From Oxobacter pfennigii (lineage in GTDB: Bacteria > Bacillota > Clostridia > Clostridiales > Oxobacteraceae): a DNA stretch of 64,000 nucleotides. Made by a program: the position numbers and the translations under genes. This document shows, piece by piece, positions 16,581-25,478 of the stretch. The notes under the pieces were generated by a model, which saw only the letters and a program-made list of their open reading frames with translations, had not been told where the DNA came from and did no database searches. Where the stretch lies: positions 62,001 through 126,000 of the forward strand of contig NZ_LKET01000014.1 in NCBI RefSeq assembly GCF_001317355.1, read 5' to 3'. Each line of letters starts with the position of its first letter. Position 1 is the first letter of the stretch.

Positions 16581-17849
16581 CTACTGCTCCACGACCACCA
16601 CCTTGTCGCCGTCGGACAGGGATTTAGTGCTGTCTGTTACAATCTTGTCCATTGGCATTATTCCATTAACTATAGCCGACATTGTGCTGTCTGAGTCTTC
16701 AACGGTAACATCTGCTCTCTGTACATAATTTTCAGTGCCCAGGGGACCGTCATTTTTTTTAATTACAAATACATAGTAACCGTTATTGTCGGTATACACG
16801 GAGCTGTTTGGCACCAGGGCAGAATACTGTTTGGTCTTATTAGAAATATAAATCTGCCCCTTCTCTCCTCCCTGCAGCTCCTGGTCATTAACATCTATTA
16901 CAAGCACCTTATTATCTCCATTCTGCAGTTCTTCCTTTATCTGGGCGACTGCACCTTTTACTACTTTATCACCGAGGGAGGTGATGCGGACATCCACTGA
17001 ATCTCCTATTGTTACATAACCTGCCAGGTCCCTGTCCACCGGTATGTCAACCTGAAAACCTCCGGAAGTTTCAGCCAGCTTGAAGAGGGGCTTGGAGCTG
17101 TTAGCCATGGAGCCTTTACTGAAATTGACCTCGGTTATTATACCGCCGGCTGAAGCCATATATATACCGTTGTTGGCCACCTGTTTTTCTAAAGCTTCTA
17201 TTCTTCTTGCTGCTATTTCCAGATTAAGCTGGCCATTTTCAATATCCTGCTGGTTTTCCTTGATATAGGATTCTTTTGCCATGAGAGACGAATCATAACT
17301 TCTTTGTGCGGTATTCATGGCTGCTTCTGCGTTTTTTAAATTTTTTTCCGATTCATAACCATGCTCATAAAGGGTTTTTATATCCTGATATTCCTTTGTC
17401 TTTTGAGTCAAATTTTCCAGGGCTGTTTCAATATTATTGTCCAGGGTTATTATATTGCTGCTGTCCTTAAGCTTGTTTAGGGAAATTTGCTGCTGCTGAT
17501 ATTTGGCCTTTTCATCCTCCAGGCTTGATTTGAGGCTGTCTATATCAAGGCTTAATATCTGCTGCCCTGCCCTTACGGTATCGCCTGCCTGTACATTAAC
17601 ATCCAAAACCTTCAGGCTTGTATCGGTATATTCTTCTATAACTAACTTTGCTTCAATTATGCCTTCGCCGCTTATTTCCTTTATCAATGCCCCTCCCGAC
17701 GGTTTTTCAAGGGTGACTCTCGGTAGAGTAAAATTATTTATTGTATTGGAGAAAAAGGTTAATAAGACCATGGTTATCATGAATATTACCAACAGCTTTC
17801 CCGTTATTTTTTTTCTTTTGGCGTAATCCATCAGTTCTTCACGGACCAA
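16581..17849 (-). CDS. HlyD/MacA-type membrane-fusion adaptor
   Basis: A 422-residue adaptor of the HlyD/RND periplasmic adaptor family. A single N-terminal membrane anchor (LLVIFMITMVLLTFFSNTI) is followed by a lipoyl-like half motif (VLDVNVQAGDTVRAGQQIL), a long coiled coil (about residues 105-220, rich in Q, E, K and N), the second lipoyl half (ASAGGIITEVNFSKGSMANSS) and beta-barrel domains. Such proteins usually join an inner-membrane exporter to an outer component. Here, in a Gram-positive, it most likely works with the MacB-like protein encoded next. The start is TTG at 17849 with AGGAGG nine bases upstream. Confidence 0.85.
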   Translation of the reverse strand: MVREELMDYAKRKKITGKLLVIFMITMVLLTFFSNTINNFTLPRVTLEKPSGGALIKEISGEGIIEAKLVIEEYTDTSLKVLDVNVQAGDTVRAGQQILSLDIDSLKSSLEDEKAKYQQQQISLNKLKDSSNIITLDNNIETALENLTQKTKEYQDIKTLYEHGYESEKNLKNAEAAMNTAQRSYDSSLMAKESYIKENQQDIENGQLNLEIAARRIEALEKQVANNGIYMASAGGIITEVNFSKGSMANSSKPLFKLAETSGGFQVDIPVDRDLAGYVTIGDSVDVRITSLGDKVVKGAVAQIKEELQNGDNKVLVIDVNDQELQGGEKGQIYISNKTKQYSALVPNSSVYTDNNGYYVFVIKKNDGPLGTENYVQRADVTVEDSDSTMSAIVNGIMPMDKIVTDSTKSLSDGDKVVVVEQ

Positions 17850-17862
17850 TTTTGCATACCTC

Positions 17863-18744
17863 CTATTCCTTGATTCCTGAATGTTGTATTCCTTCTATTA
17901 AATAATTCTCACCATATAGAAACATGAGGAGCACTGGCAGCATATAAATACTGGAAGCGGCAAAAGCAAGCCCTCTTTCTCCGCCGATTATTTTTGAAAG
18001 ATAAACGGAGAGAGGCTGTTTTTGGACATCCTGAAGAAATATCAGCGGCTGCTCCACCATATTCCAGTTGTCGATAAAACCTAAAATAAACATGGCTGCT
18101 ATCCCGTTTCTGCACATAGGCAGTATAACTTTGAAAAATATCTGAAACTGCCCTGCTCCATCCATTTTTGCGGCTTCAATATAAGAATCGGGGATCTGCT
18201 CCATATACTGCTTAAGGAGAAATACTCCGAAAGTGTTAAATATACCGGGAAATATAATTGAGAGATAATTGTTAACAAGGCCAAACTTATCCGCTACGAG
18301 ATAATTAGGAACCAGGGTTACCTGAAAAGGCATCAGCATTACAATAATGTATATAAAAAACAACTGGTTTTTACCTTTGAATTTAAGCTTGGCAAAGGCG
18401 TAAGCCGCCATGCTGGAAATAATAGTTTGACCTGCCACTATAGGGACAACAATTATAACTGAATTCCAGAACATCAACAGAAACTGTGACTTCTTTATAA
18501 GCACTTCATAATATTGCCCGATTTCCACTACATCCGGTATGAGTTTTAACTTTGCGTAATTATCGGTTGAACCGTCATTTGAGGTACCGGAGCTGTTTGT
18601 TGAGCCTATCATGCTGTAATTATTTGAAATTTCCGCCTCACTCATGAATGAATTTGAAACCGTAAGTATCAGGGGAAATATAAAAATTATTGCAGTTACC
18701 GACAGTATTACGGTAACAACTATTCCTTTAAGCCTTCTTTTCAT
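17863..18744 (-). CDS. Carbohydrate ABC transporter permease (MalG-like)
   Basis: A 293-residue inner-membrane permease with about six transmembrane helices. The cytoplasmic coupling motif is seen as EAAKMDGAGQFQIFFKVILPM, the EAA loop of binding-protein-dependent importers. N-terminal helix TVILSVTAIIFIFPLILTVSN is followed by an unusually long, Ser/Thr/Asn-rich loop (about residues 42-65). It pairs with the permease encoded immediately upstream. The ATPase is not in the operon; the UgpC/MsmX-type gene at 21875-22984 is the likely partner. An AGGAGA site precedes the ATG. Confidence 0.9.
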   Translation of the reverse strand: MKRRLKGIVVTVILSVTAIIFIFPLILTVSNSFMSEAEISNNYSMIGSTNSSGTSNDGSTDNYAKLKLIPDVVEIGQYYEVLIKKSQFLLMFWNSVIIVVPIVAGQTIISSMAAYAFAKLKFKGKNQLFFIYIIVMLMPFQVTLVPNYLVADKFGLVNNYLSIIFPGIFNTFGVFLLKQYMEQIPDSYIEAAKMDGAGQFQIFFKVILPMCRNGIAAMFILGFIDNWNMVEQPLIFLQDVQKQPLSVYLSKIIGGERGLAFAASSIYMLPVLLMFLYGENYLIEGIQHSGIKE

Positions 18745-18770
18745 GGCATTTCTCCTCTCGCAATCTAATT

Positions 18771-19640
18771 TTAACTAACCATCCTGTTTATCTTTCTTTC
18801 AATAACAAAGAGTATAAAAACAATAAGCACTATGAAAACAGCCATTACAAAAGCTGCGGAAGTCAGCTTCTGGTAATCAAGGCTGGCAAACATATTATTC
18901 ATATAATGCTGCAGCATATAAATACTGCTGTGAGGGTGGTCTCCCGATATAAGGTAAGTCTCCCTGAAAACCTTAAATGAGTTTATTATTGACATAATGA
19001 ATACGAAAAAGGCCGTAGGTGTAAGATAAACCATAGTAATATTGGTAAACTGCTTCCAGGAATTAGCACCATCAATTTTTGCGGATTCATAATATTCAAC
19101 TGGTATATTTTTAAGCCCGGAGAGAAAAAGTACCATGCTGTACCCTATGTTTTTCCACAGGTAAACTATGATAACAGCAGCTCTTGCCCATTCTGTCTTC
19201 ATCCAGTCCACAGGGTGCTGACCAAGGGACGTTATCAGCCCATTTAAGACCCCGTTAATGTCAAACAAGGACTGCCACACCAAAACCACTGAAGCCACAG
19301 GTACTACAAGGGGCGTTATAAACAGGGTACGGAAAATGTTTCTGCCGTATGTATTTGCATTTATAAGAAGCGCAAGACAAAGAGACAATATCATATTCAA
19401 TGGCACACTTATAAAGGAAAACATAGCGGTATTTATTACTGCCTTTATAAAACTGGGGTTTTTAATTAAATTAAAATAATTCTGCAAACCCACAAATTCT
19501 CCGTTAATAGGGCTGCTTACAAGTGAATAATAAAGCCCTCCTAAGAATGGGACAGCATAAAAAACTGAAAAACCTATTATGCTGGGAGCCAGAAAAAACC
19601 ATGCAAGTTTATTCCCATTTATTTTAAATATTTTCTTCAT
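18771..19640 (-). CDS. Carbohydrate ABC transporter permease (MalF-like)
   Basis: The first gene of the five-gene operon encodes a 289-residue permease with about six transmembrane helices. The EAA-type coupling loop is YESAKIDGANSWKQFTNITMVYL. The N-terminal segment AWFFLAPSIIGFSVFYAVPF is typical of MalF-like sugar importers. It would form a heterodimer with the MalG-like permease. A good AGGAGG site precedes the ATG at 19640. Its upstream region carries the CTTTAAA-type operator shared with the two-component regulator gene and with the ATPase gene. Confidence 0.9.
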   Translation of the reverse strand: MKKIFKINGNKLAWFFLAPSIIGFSVFYAVPFLGGLYYSLVSSPINGEFVGLQNYFNLIKNPSFIKAVINTAMFSFISVPLNMILSLCLALLINANTYGRNIFRTLFITPLVVPVASVVLVWQSLFDINGVLNGLITSLGQHPVDWMKTEWARAAVIIVYLWKNIGYSMVLFLSGLKNIPVEYYESAKIDGANSWKQFTNITMVYLTPTAFFVFIMSIINSFKVFRETYLISGDHPHSSIYMLQHYMNNMFASLDYQKLTSAAFVMAVFIVLIVFILFVIERKINRMVS

Positions 19641-19777
19641 TGCAGCCTCCTTGACAATGTTAAGGTATACGCCTTTTCTATTTCAGACTTTTCCCAAGTC
19701 GTGAATCCGGTGAGTTTAAGTTTACTAAGCTATCACATCAAGTTAACTTAGCACTCACCTACATGCTATCAACGGAA

Positions 19778-19798
19778 GCTTTAGATTTCCTTTAAAAT
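19778..19798. promoter_or_regulatory. Putative response-regulator operator before the importer operon
   Basis: The sequence CTTTAGATTTCCTTTAAA is two CTTTAnA heptamers repeated every 11 bases, the spacing expected for OmpR/PhoB-family dimers on one face of DNA. The same pattern occurs at 23035-23056 and, inverted, at 19824-19845. Confidence 0.55.
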
Positions 19799-19823
19799 AA
19801 GCAAAATTTTTGCCATACATAAA

Positions 19824-19845
19824 ATTCTAAAGAAATTTAAAGAAT
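19824..19845. promoter_or_regulatory. Putative response-regulator operator before the two-component genes
   Basis: On the minus strand this reads CTTTAAATTTCTTTAGA inside a longer match to the other two operators, with a 10-base period. It lies about 32 bases upstream of the response-regulator GTG start and could serve autoregulation. Confidence 0.5.
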
Positions 19846-19876
19846 TGTATTGTAACATTATTTTTGAGGTGATATT

Positions 19877-20563
19877 GTGAGACTATTACTGGTAGAAGAC
19901 GAAAAGCGGCTCTCAGATGCCCTGGTATACATATTGAAGAAACATAAATACTTGGTTGACGCAGCCTATGACGGCGAAGATGGAGAAGATATGGCGTGTA
20001 CGGAAATTTACGATCTTATAATATTGGACAGGATGCTGCCTAAAAAAGAAGGCATAGATATATTGAGGAATATCAGATCCCGGGGAATTAAAACTCCTGT
20101 ACTTTTTCTGACTGCCAGAGATACCATAGAAAACAGGGTGGAAGGCCTGGATGCAGGAGCCGATGACTATTTGGTGAAGCCTTTTTCCACCGAAGAGCTT
20201 CTGGCAAGGGTGAGGGCTCTTTCAAGAAGACAGGGAGAGATATTGATGGACAAAAGCCTGCACATAGGGAATGTAACCCTTGATCCCTCTCACTGCGAAG
20301 CTTCAATCGGAGAAAAGATATCTATAAAGCTTACGCTAAAAGAATGCCAGCTTCTAGAGCTCTTAATGAAAAATAAAGGGCGGGTTATTACCAAAGAGCA
20401 AATACTTGACAGGGTGTGGGGATTTGATATAGATGCGAATTTTAATAATGTTGAAATATATGTTCATTATCTGAGAAAAAAATTGGATGACGGTGCTGCA
20501 ACTATCCGTATTGCCACAATACGGGGAATAGGCTACAGCCTGGAGGAGAAAAGTAATGTTTGA
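19877..20563 (+). CDS. OmpR/PhoB-family response regulator
   Basis: A 228-residue response regulator. The receiver domain (1-120) has the acidic pair VEDEK, the phospho-acceptor Asp in LIILDRMLP (about residue 51), and the conserved Lys in DDYLVKPFSTEELLARV. The C-terminal winged-helix domain (130-225) shows LTLKECQLLELLMKNKGRVITKEQIL and the recognition helix NVEIYVHYLRKKL. It starts with GTG, preceded by GAGGTGA. It overlaps the sensor kinase gene by 8 bases. It most likely controls the importer/adaptor operon and the nearby ATPase gene through the shared operators. Confidence 0.95.
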   Translation: MRLLLVEDEKRLSDALVYILKKHKYLVDAAYDGEDGEDMACTEIYDLIILDRMLPKKEGIDILRNIRSRGIKTPVLFLTARDTIENRVEGLDAGADDYLVKPFSTEELLARVRALSRRQGEILMDKSLHIGNVTLDPSHCEASIGEKISIKLTLKECQLLELLMKNKGRVITKEQILDRVWGFDIDANFNNVEIYVHYLRKKLDDGAATIRIATIRGIGYSLEEKSNV

Positions 20564-21872
20564 TAGGCTTAAGTTAAAGCTCACACTGGCAAATGTAGCC
20601 GTAGTTGTTTTAATCTTTATAATTGTCTTTACAGGTGTTTATATTACAATGTACAGATCTATAACCGGCCAATCAAACCAGCTCTTAAACATGTTGACTT
20701 ACAACATTGTAAACGGGGGGGATCTTCAAGACCCTAAATTTTTGAGGCTCCTTGGAAACCAGGACTTTTTTATCGCCGATATATCAAATTCAGGAGAGAT
20801 AACCGGTCTCAATAGCAGCCAGCTTATCCTGCCCTTAACAGACGAATATATTCATGAACTTGTTGGCAAAGCAATGATGCAGAACGGTAATAACAAGAAT
20901 CTGCTTAAATTTTTTAGTATTACCGATCTTCCTGAAACCAGCCAAACAATTATTATAATGAAGCTCAGTACAATACAATCCAGTACAGGATATACTTATC
21001 TTACCGAGGTTTTAAAAAAGGCAGACAACAGCCTATCCATAATATTTATCAATGTTGATTATGAGACCAGCCTGTTGAGTTCGCTGCGATTTAATCTTGT
21101 TATAGTGGCACTGGTCGGCCTTTGCCTGGTATTCATAGGGAGCCTGTTCATGGCAGGCAAAGCTGTAAAACCCATTAAAGAAGCCTGGGAAAAACAGAAA
21201 AACTTCACTGCCGATGCCTCCCACGAGCTCAGGACACCTCTCTCAGTCATTCAGGCTAATCTGGAGCTTGTAATGGAAAATAAGTATGATACCGTTGAAA
21301 GCCAATATAAATGGCTGGAAAATATATATTGGGAAAGCAATCATATGACTAAACTGACCGGCGATTTGCTGCTTCTTGCCAGGGCTGATTCAGGTCAAAA
21401 GCTTTTGGAAATGGAAAACCTTTTATTAAGTTCATCAATTGAAGAAGCTGCAGCCCCTTTTGTGCCTGTTGCCCATGAAAAGAATATAAAGATGGACTTT
21501 TCAATTGAGCCAAATGTGACTTTTTTTGGTGATGAATTAAGGTTAAAGCAGCTGGCAGTTATTTTAATAGACAATGCAGTTAAATATACACCTTCAGGAG
21601 GCAGCATATCCCTTGGACTCAAAAATAACAGGGACAACATAGAAATAACTGTTTCAGATACCGGAGAAGGTATAGATAAAGAACACCTTGATAAAATATT
21701 CGAGCGCTTCTACCGGGTTGATAAAGCAAGGAATAGCGAAAATGGAGGCACCGGCCTCGGGCTTTCAATTGCATGCTGGATAGTAAAAGAGCATCATGGT
21801 ACAATTAGTGTCAACAGTGCATTAGGGAAGGGCACAACATTTAACGTTATGCTTCCCAAAAATATTAAATAG
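20556..21872 (+). CDS. Two-component sensor histidine kinase
   Basis: A 438-residue membrane histidine kinase. Transmembrane helix 1 is at about residues 12-32 and helix 2 at about 175-197, framing an extracellular sensor of about 140 residues with no recognised domain. The dimerisation domain holds the H-box FTADASHELRTPLSVIQAN. The catalytic domain has the N-box ILIDNAVKYTPSGG, G1 box SDTGEGIDKEHLDKIFERFYR and G2 box GGTGLGLSIACWIV. It is cotranscribed with the response regulator. The stop codon is three bases from the end of the convergent ATPase gene, so the two transcripts may overlap. Confidence 0.95.
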   Translation: MFDRLKLKLTLANVAVVVLIFIIVFTGVYITMYRSITGQSNQLLNMLTYNIVNGGDLQDPKFLRLLGNQDFFIADISNSGEITGLNSSQLILPLTDEYIHELVGKAMMQNGNNKNLLKFFSITDLPETSQTIIIMKLSTIQSSTGYTYLTEVLKKADNSLSIIFINVDYETSLLSSLRFNLVIVALVGLCLVFIGSLFMAGKAVKPIKEAWEKQKNFTADASHELRTPLSVIQANLELVMENKYDTVESQYKWLENIYWESNHMTKLTGDLLLLARADSGQKLLEMENLLLSSSIEEAAAPFVPVAHEKNIKMDFSIEPNVTFFGDELRLKQLAVILIDNAVKYTPSGGSISLGLKNNRDNIEITVSDTGEGIDKEHLDKIFERFYRVDKARNSENGGTGLGLSIACWIVKEHHGTISVNSALGKGTTFNVMLPKNIK

Positions 21873-21874
21873 TA

Positions 21875-22984
21875 TTAGAATATGTTCTGTCCTGTTTCCT
21901 TATCAAATATATGGACCATTGACATATCAAAACTTAAGCTTATGACATCTCCGGGCTTTGCTTTGGACTGTGCACCCACCCTGGCAGTCAGCTCCACACC
22001 GGATATATTGAGGTACAGATATGTCTCAGAGCCTATAAGTTCCGTTACATCAACCCCGGCATTAATTATACATTCCGGATGCCCGTTCAGGAATATTTCA
22101 TCATCATAAAGGTCCTCAGGCCTTATTCCTATCACTATATCCTTTCCCACATAACCTTTTTCCTTAACAACCTGGGCCCTGTCATGGGACAGTGGAAGTA
22201 TGAACCCCTTGAATTCTATAAATACCCTTCCGACTTTTTCCATGGCTCTTGACTCAATAAAGTTCATCTGGGGACTGCCTATAAACCCGGCAACAAAAAT
22301 ATTAACCGGATAATTATATATAAACTGGGGGCTGCCAACCTGCTGCACCAATCCGTCTTTCATAACGACTATCCTTGTACCCATAGTCATGGCCTCTGTC
22401 TGATCATGGGTAACATATACGAAGGTTGTGGCCAGCCTTTTATGAAGCTTTGAAATTTCAGTCCTCATCTGAACTCTCAATTTTGCGTCAAGATTTGAAA
22501 GAGGCTCATCCATTAAAAATACCTTAGGCTCTCTTACTATGGCACGGCCAATGGCGACCCTCTGTCTCTGGCCGCCTGATAATGCCTTTGGTTTTCTGTC
22601 CATCAAATGCTCAATATCCAATATCTTTGCGGCATCTTTTACCCTCCTGTCTATTTCTGCTTTTGATATCTTCCTCAATTTCAGGCCAAATGACATATTG
22701 TCATAAACGGACATATGAGGGTACAGTGCATAGTTCTGAAAGACCATGGCTATATCCCTGTCTTTGGGTGCTACATCATTAACCAGCCTGTCACCTATTA
22801 AAAGTTCTCCTGAAGTTATTTCCTCAAGACCTGCAATCATTCTAAGGGTAGTGGTCTTTCCGCATCCGGACGGACCTACCAGTATGATAAATTCCTTATC
22901 CTCTATTTCAAGATTGAAATCCTTTACTGCGGTAACATTACCTGCATATGTTTTATAAATATGCTTCAGGGATAAATTTGCCAT
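21875..22984 (-). CDS. Sugar ABC transporter ATPase (UgpC/MsmX/MalK-type)
   Basis: A 369-residue ABC ATPase of the carbohydrate importer class. Walker A is GPSGCGKTT, the signature is LSGGQRQRVAIGRAI, Walker B is KVFLMDEPLSNLDAKLR and the switch His is in FVYVTHDQTEAM. The C-terminal third is the MalK-type regulatory domain with TOBE/OB folds. Such ATPases often serve several importers. Its upstream operator matches that of the importer operon 19.6 kb, so I infer that it energises that importer. The ATG at 22984 is chosen because GGAAGGGG lies four bases before it; the frame is open six codons further. Confidence 0.92.
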   Translation of the reverse strand: MANLSLKHIYKTYAGNVTAVKDFNLEIEDKEFIILVGPSGCGKTTTLRMIAGLEEITSGELLIGDRLVNDVAPKDRDIAMVFQNYALYPHMSVYDNMSFGLKLRKISKAEIDRRVKDAAKILDIEHLMDRKPKALSGGQRQRVAIGRAIVREPKVFLMDEPLSNLDAKLRVQMRTEISKLHKRLATTFVYVTHDQTEAMTMGTRIVVMKDGLVQQVGSPQFIYNYPVNIFVAGFIGSPQMNFIESRAMEKVGRVFIEFKGFILPLSHDRAQVVKEKGYVGKDIVIGIRPEDLYDDEIFLNGHPECIINAGVDVTELIGSETYLYLNISGVELTARVGAQSKAKPGDVISLSFDMSMVHIFDKETGQNIF

Positions 22985-23034
22985 AATGCCCCTTCCTTTC
23001 ATAAATACATTTTCTGCATTAATGTTAACAGCAG

Positions 23035-23056
23035 AATCTTTAAATTTCCTTTAAAT
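23035..23056. promoter_or_regulatory. Putative response-regulator operator before the ATPase gene
   Basis: CTTTAAATTTCCTTTAAA gives two perfect CTTTAAA heptamers 11 bases apart, 50 bases upstream of the ATPase start. It is the clearest of the three copies. Confidence 0.55.
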
Positions 23057-23085
23057 AAAAATACACCTGCTAAAGCAGGTGCATA
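23050..23085 (-). terminator. Terminator after the molybdate regulator gene
   Basis: On the minus strand CACCTGC/GCAGGTG (23081-23064) around TTTA is followed by TATTTTTATTT. It lies about 110 bases after the regulator gene and directly abuts the operator of the ATPase gene. Confidence 0.8.
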
Positions 23086-23190
23086 ATTAAAAATAGTATT
23101 TATGATATTAAATTGATAAAAGACAAAATAAAGTCTAAAACTTATGTATTTATATTTATGCCAGGCTATTGTCGGCGCTATAACTGTATT

Positions 23191-24147
23191 TTATGTCTCT
23201 GCGACTAATTTACCTAAATCTTTTAAATCATATCCGCCTATTCCTTCAAGCTCTGTTTTGAATTCTCTGGAACGGATTATTTCAAGTACTGTTTTAAAAG
23301 GGGCCTTTTCAATATCCTCTTTTTTTATTATCATGTCATATCTTTCCGTCTGCAGAGGTATAAAATCAATGCCTTTTACCTGCAGTCCCGACTTTTCGTT
23401 GCCAATACCTATATCTGCACCTCCCCGGGCAACGGTACTGGCAATGGCAAGATGGGATGTGCTTTCACGGTCATATCCTTTAATATTTCGCCCTGAAATT
23501 CCAAGCTTTCTTAAATGCTCATCCAACAAAACTCTTGTCCCGCTTCCTTTTTCACGGTTAATTATGGTTATATCATTTCTTTTTAAATCTTCCCAGCCTT
23601 TTATCCCTTTAGGATTGCCCTTTGTAACGTAGAAACCCTGAAGGCGGCCGGCAAGATGTATTATTACTGCCGGAACCCCTGGAATCATTCTTTTTACGTA
23701 CGGTACATTATACTCCCCTGTATCACCATCCCACAGGTGAGCTGTGGCTATTTGAACATTTCCCTGATACAATTCATAAAGTCCGTTATAGCTTCCCACA
23801 TAAGCTCGCAAGGCCTGGATACCGTGAGGATGCATTTGAAGATAACGTGATAAAATATCTAACATAACATCCTGTCCGCATATTACAAAACCTCCGCTCC
23901 TTATAAATTCTTCAGTTATTAATGAACCGGCTCCACTTCGTTCATTAAAATTACCCAGATGGCTGTCGCTTTTTATACTTTTTGTCCTGTTCTTATATTC
24001 CTCTACATCTTTTACATCTACTCTTACCTTTTTACCTACCCTGTAGGCATTTAGTTCTCCTCGCTTAATTAGCTCATAAACAGTGTTCTTCGCAATTTTC
24101 AATATATCTGCTACTTCTTGTGGGGTTAAAGCAGAATTCTCATCCAT
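23191..24147 (-). CDS. Molybdate-type regulator: excisionase-like HTH fused to periplasmic-binding-like domain
   Basis: A 318-residue cytoplasmic regulator. Residues 5-52 are an excisionase/MerR-like helix-turn-helix (LTPQEVADILKIAKNTVYEL followed by AYRVGKKVRVDVKDVEEYKN). Residues 85-310 are a binding-protein-like domain of the kind found in COG1910, in which a molybdate-like oxyanion is sensed: GSYNGLYELYQGNVQIATAH, NREKGSGTRVLLDEHL and ARGGADIGIGNE. It is divergently placed to modABC and probably represses or activates that operon in response to molybdate or tungstate. An AAGGAGG site is present. It has no signal peptide, which fits an intracellular sensor. Confidence 0.85.
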   Translation of the reverse strand: MDENSALTPQEVADILKIAKNTVYELIKRGELNAYRVGKKVRVDVKDVEEYKNRTKSIKSDSHLGNFNERSGAGSLITEEFIRSGGFVICGQDVMLDILSRYLQMHPHGIQALRAYVGSYNGLYELYQGNVQIATAHLWDGDTGEYNVPYVKRMIPGVPAVIIHLAGRLQGFYVTKGNPKGIKGWEDLKRNDITIINREKGSGTRVLLDEHLRKLGISGRNIKGYDRESTSHLAIASTVARGGADIGIGNEKSGLQVKGIDFIPLQTERYDMIIKKEDIEKAPFKTVLEIIRSREFKTELEGIGGYDLKDLGKLVAET

Positions 24148-24613
24148 AATGTTCCTCCTTATATGTTCGGGACACTCCTTCTTTCTTTAAAAGGAAAACT
24201 TTCAGAAAGTCAAGGCAATGTCCTCAGCTTAAATCCTCGTAATTTTAGAAAATCCTATTAAACTAAATAGTTAACAATTTATCATATTTTAAATTATACT
24301 CAGTTTGTACTAAATAAAATTTCAGTTTATATCATACTTACTGTAAAGATACAAAAACTAATACAACAATGCATAATATAACAATACAATATACTACACA
24401 TTATAATTGTATTATATCTTTTTAACTTAATTATGGCAAATAAATAAAAAAACTAAAAGATTGTTTGCTGCATGTTGATTTTTATTTCTCAAACATTTAT
24501 AATAAAACAAGATATAACATGACAAAAACAAACGTATATAATTAATTATTATCATGTTATATGTAGTTTTAGTCGTGACATAGTATTAAAATTTAAATTT
24601 TAGGAGGAACATC
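24148..24613. promoter_or_regulatory. Divergent promoter region with an 11-bp inverted repeat
   Basis: This 466-base AT-rich gap between the regulator and modA contains ATATAACATGA at 24512-24522 and its exact complement TCATGTTATAT at 24552-24562, 29 bases apart. The pair lies 50-100 bases before modA and is the best candidate operator for the regulator. The left 300 bases show no gene. Confidence 0.5.
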
Positions 24614-25450
24614 ATGAAAAACTTAAAAAAGATAGTGTTATCGCTTGTAACTATCGCTCTTTTGGTGTTAATGGTTGCCTGCGGCCAATCAGGTAATCAG
24701 CATGCAGCAACACCTATCCCTACTGTAACGCCTGAACCTACACAGGCTGCAGAACCTGTTAATTTGACAGTATCAGCGGCTGCAAGCTTGACAGATGCCA
24801 TGGAAGAAATAAAAGCTGCTTACATAAATGAGAATCCAAATGTCACTATTGATTATATTTTTGCTTCTTCCGGTTCATTGCAGCAGCAAATTGAAAACGG
24901 TGCCGAGGTTGATGTATTCTTATCTGCAGCAGTCAAGCAGATGGATGCTCTAAAAAACAAAGGATTGTTAATAGACGAGACACGTAAGGATTTTTTGGAA
25001 AACAAAGTGGTTCTCATAGTTCCGAAAAATTCCACAAGTGTTACCGGTTTCAAGGACTTAACTTCAGAAGCTGTTAAGCAAATAGGCTTGGGTGAACCAA
25101 CAAGTGTTCCTGTAGGCCAGTATTCCGAAGAAATATTAAAAAATCTTAATCTTTTAGACTCAATCAAGTCCAAGGTTGTGTACGGCAAAGACGTAAGAGA
25201 AGTATTGACTTGGGTGGAAACTTCCAATGCCGATGCAGGAATGGTATATGAGACGGATGCTAAAATATCTGACAAAGTAAAAATCGTTGCCCATGCTCCC
25301 GAAGGATCTCATGTCCCTGTTTATTATCCGGCTGCTGTTATTAAGGCAAGTAAAAACGTTGACGCTGCCACAGATTTTGTTAATTTCCTGTACAGTGAAA
25401 AAGCTAAACCAATATTCGAAAAATACGGATTTGCATTTATGGTAAAATAA
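24614..25450 (+). CDS. modA: Molybdate ABC transporter, binding lipoprotein
   Basis: A 278-residue binding lipoprotein. The signal segment IVLSLVTIALLVLMVACGQ ends with a lipobox Cys at about residue 23, followed by a Pro/Thr/Ala-rich linker. The mature protein begins NLTVSAAASLTDAMEEIKAAY, the signature of ModA, and contains FASSGSLQQQIENGAEVDVFLSA, which makes oxyanion contacts. It captures molybdate (and often tungstate) outside the membrane for ModBC. AGGAGG precedes the ATG. It begins the modABC operon, which probably supplies metal for the AOR enzymes encoded 8-19 kb downstream. Confidence 0.95.
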   Translation: MKNLKKIVLSLVTIALLVLMVACGQSGNQHAATPIPTVTPEPTQAAEPVNLTVSAAASLTDAMEEIKAAYINENPNVTIDYIFASSGSLQQQIENGAEVDVFLSAAVKQMDALKNKGLLIDETRKDFLENKVVLIVPKNSTSVTGFKDLTSEAVKQIGLGEPTSVPVGQYSEEILKNLNLLDSIKSKVVYGKDVREVLTWVETSNADAGMVYETDAKISDKVKIVAHAPEGSHVPVYYPAAVIKASKNVDAATDFVNFLYSEKAKPIFEKYGFAFMVK

Positions 25451-25478
25451 TAAGCAATTGTTTGGAGTGAGCATAAAA

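Noticed and set aside
23191-24147. ModE-type regulator
   Set aside because: The N-terminal HTH is excisionase/MerR-like and the sensor part is binding-protein-like; it lacks the ModE LysR-like HTH and tandem MOP domains.
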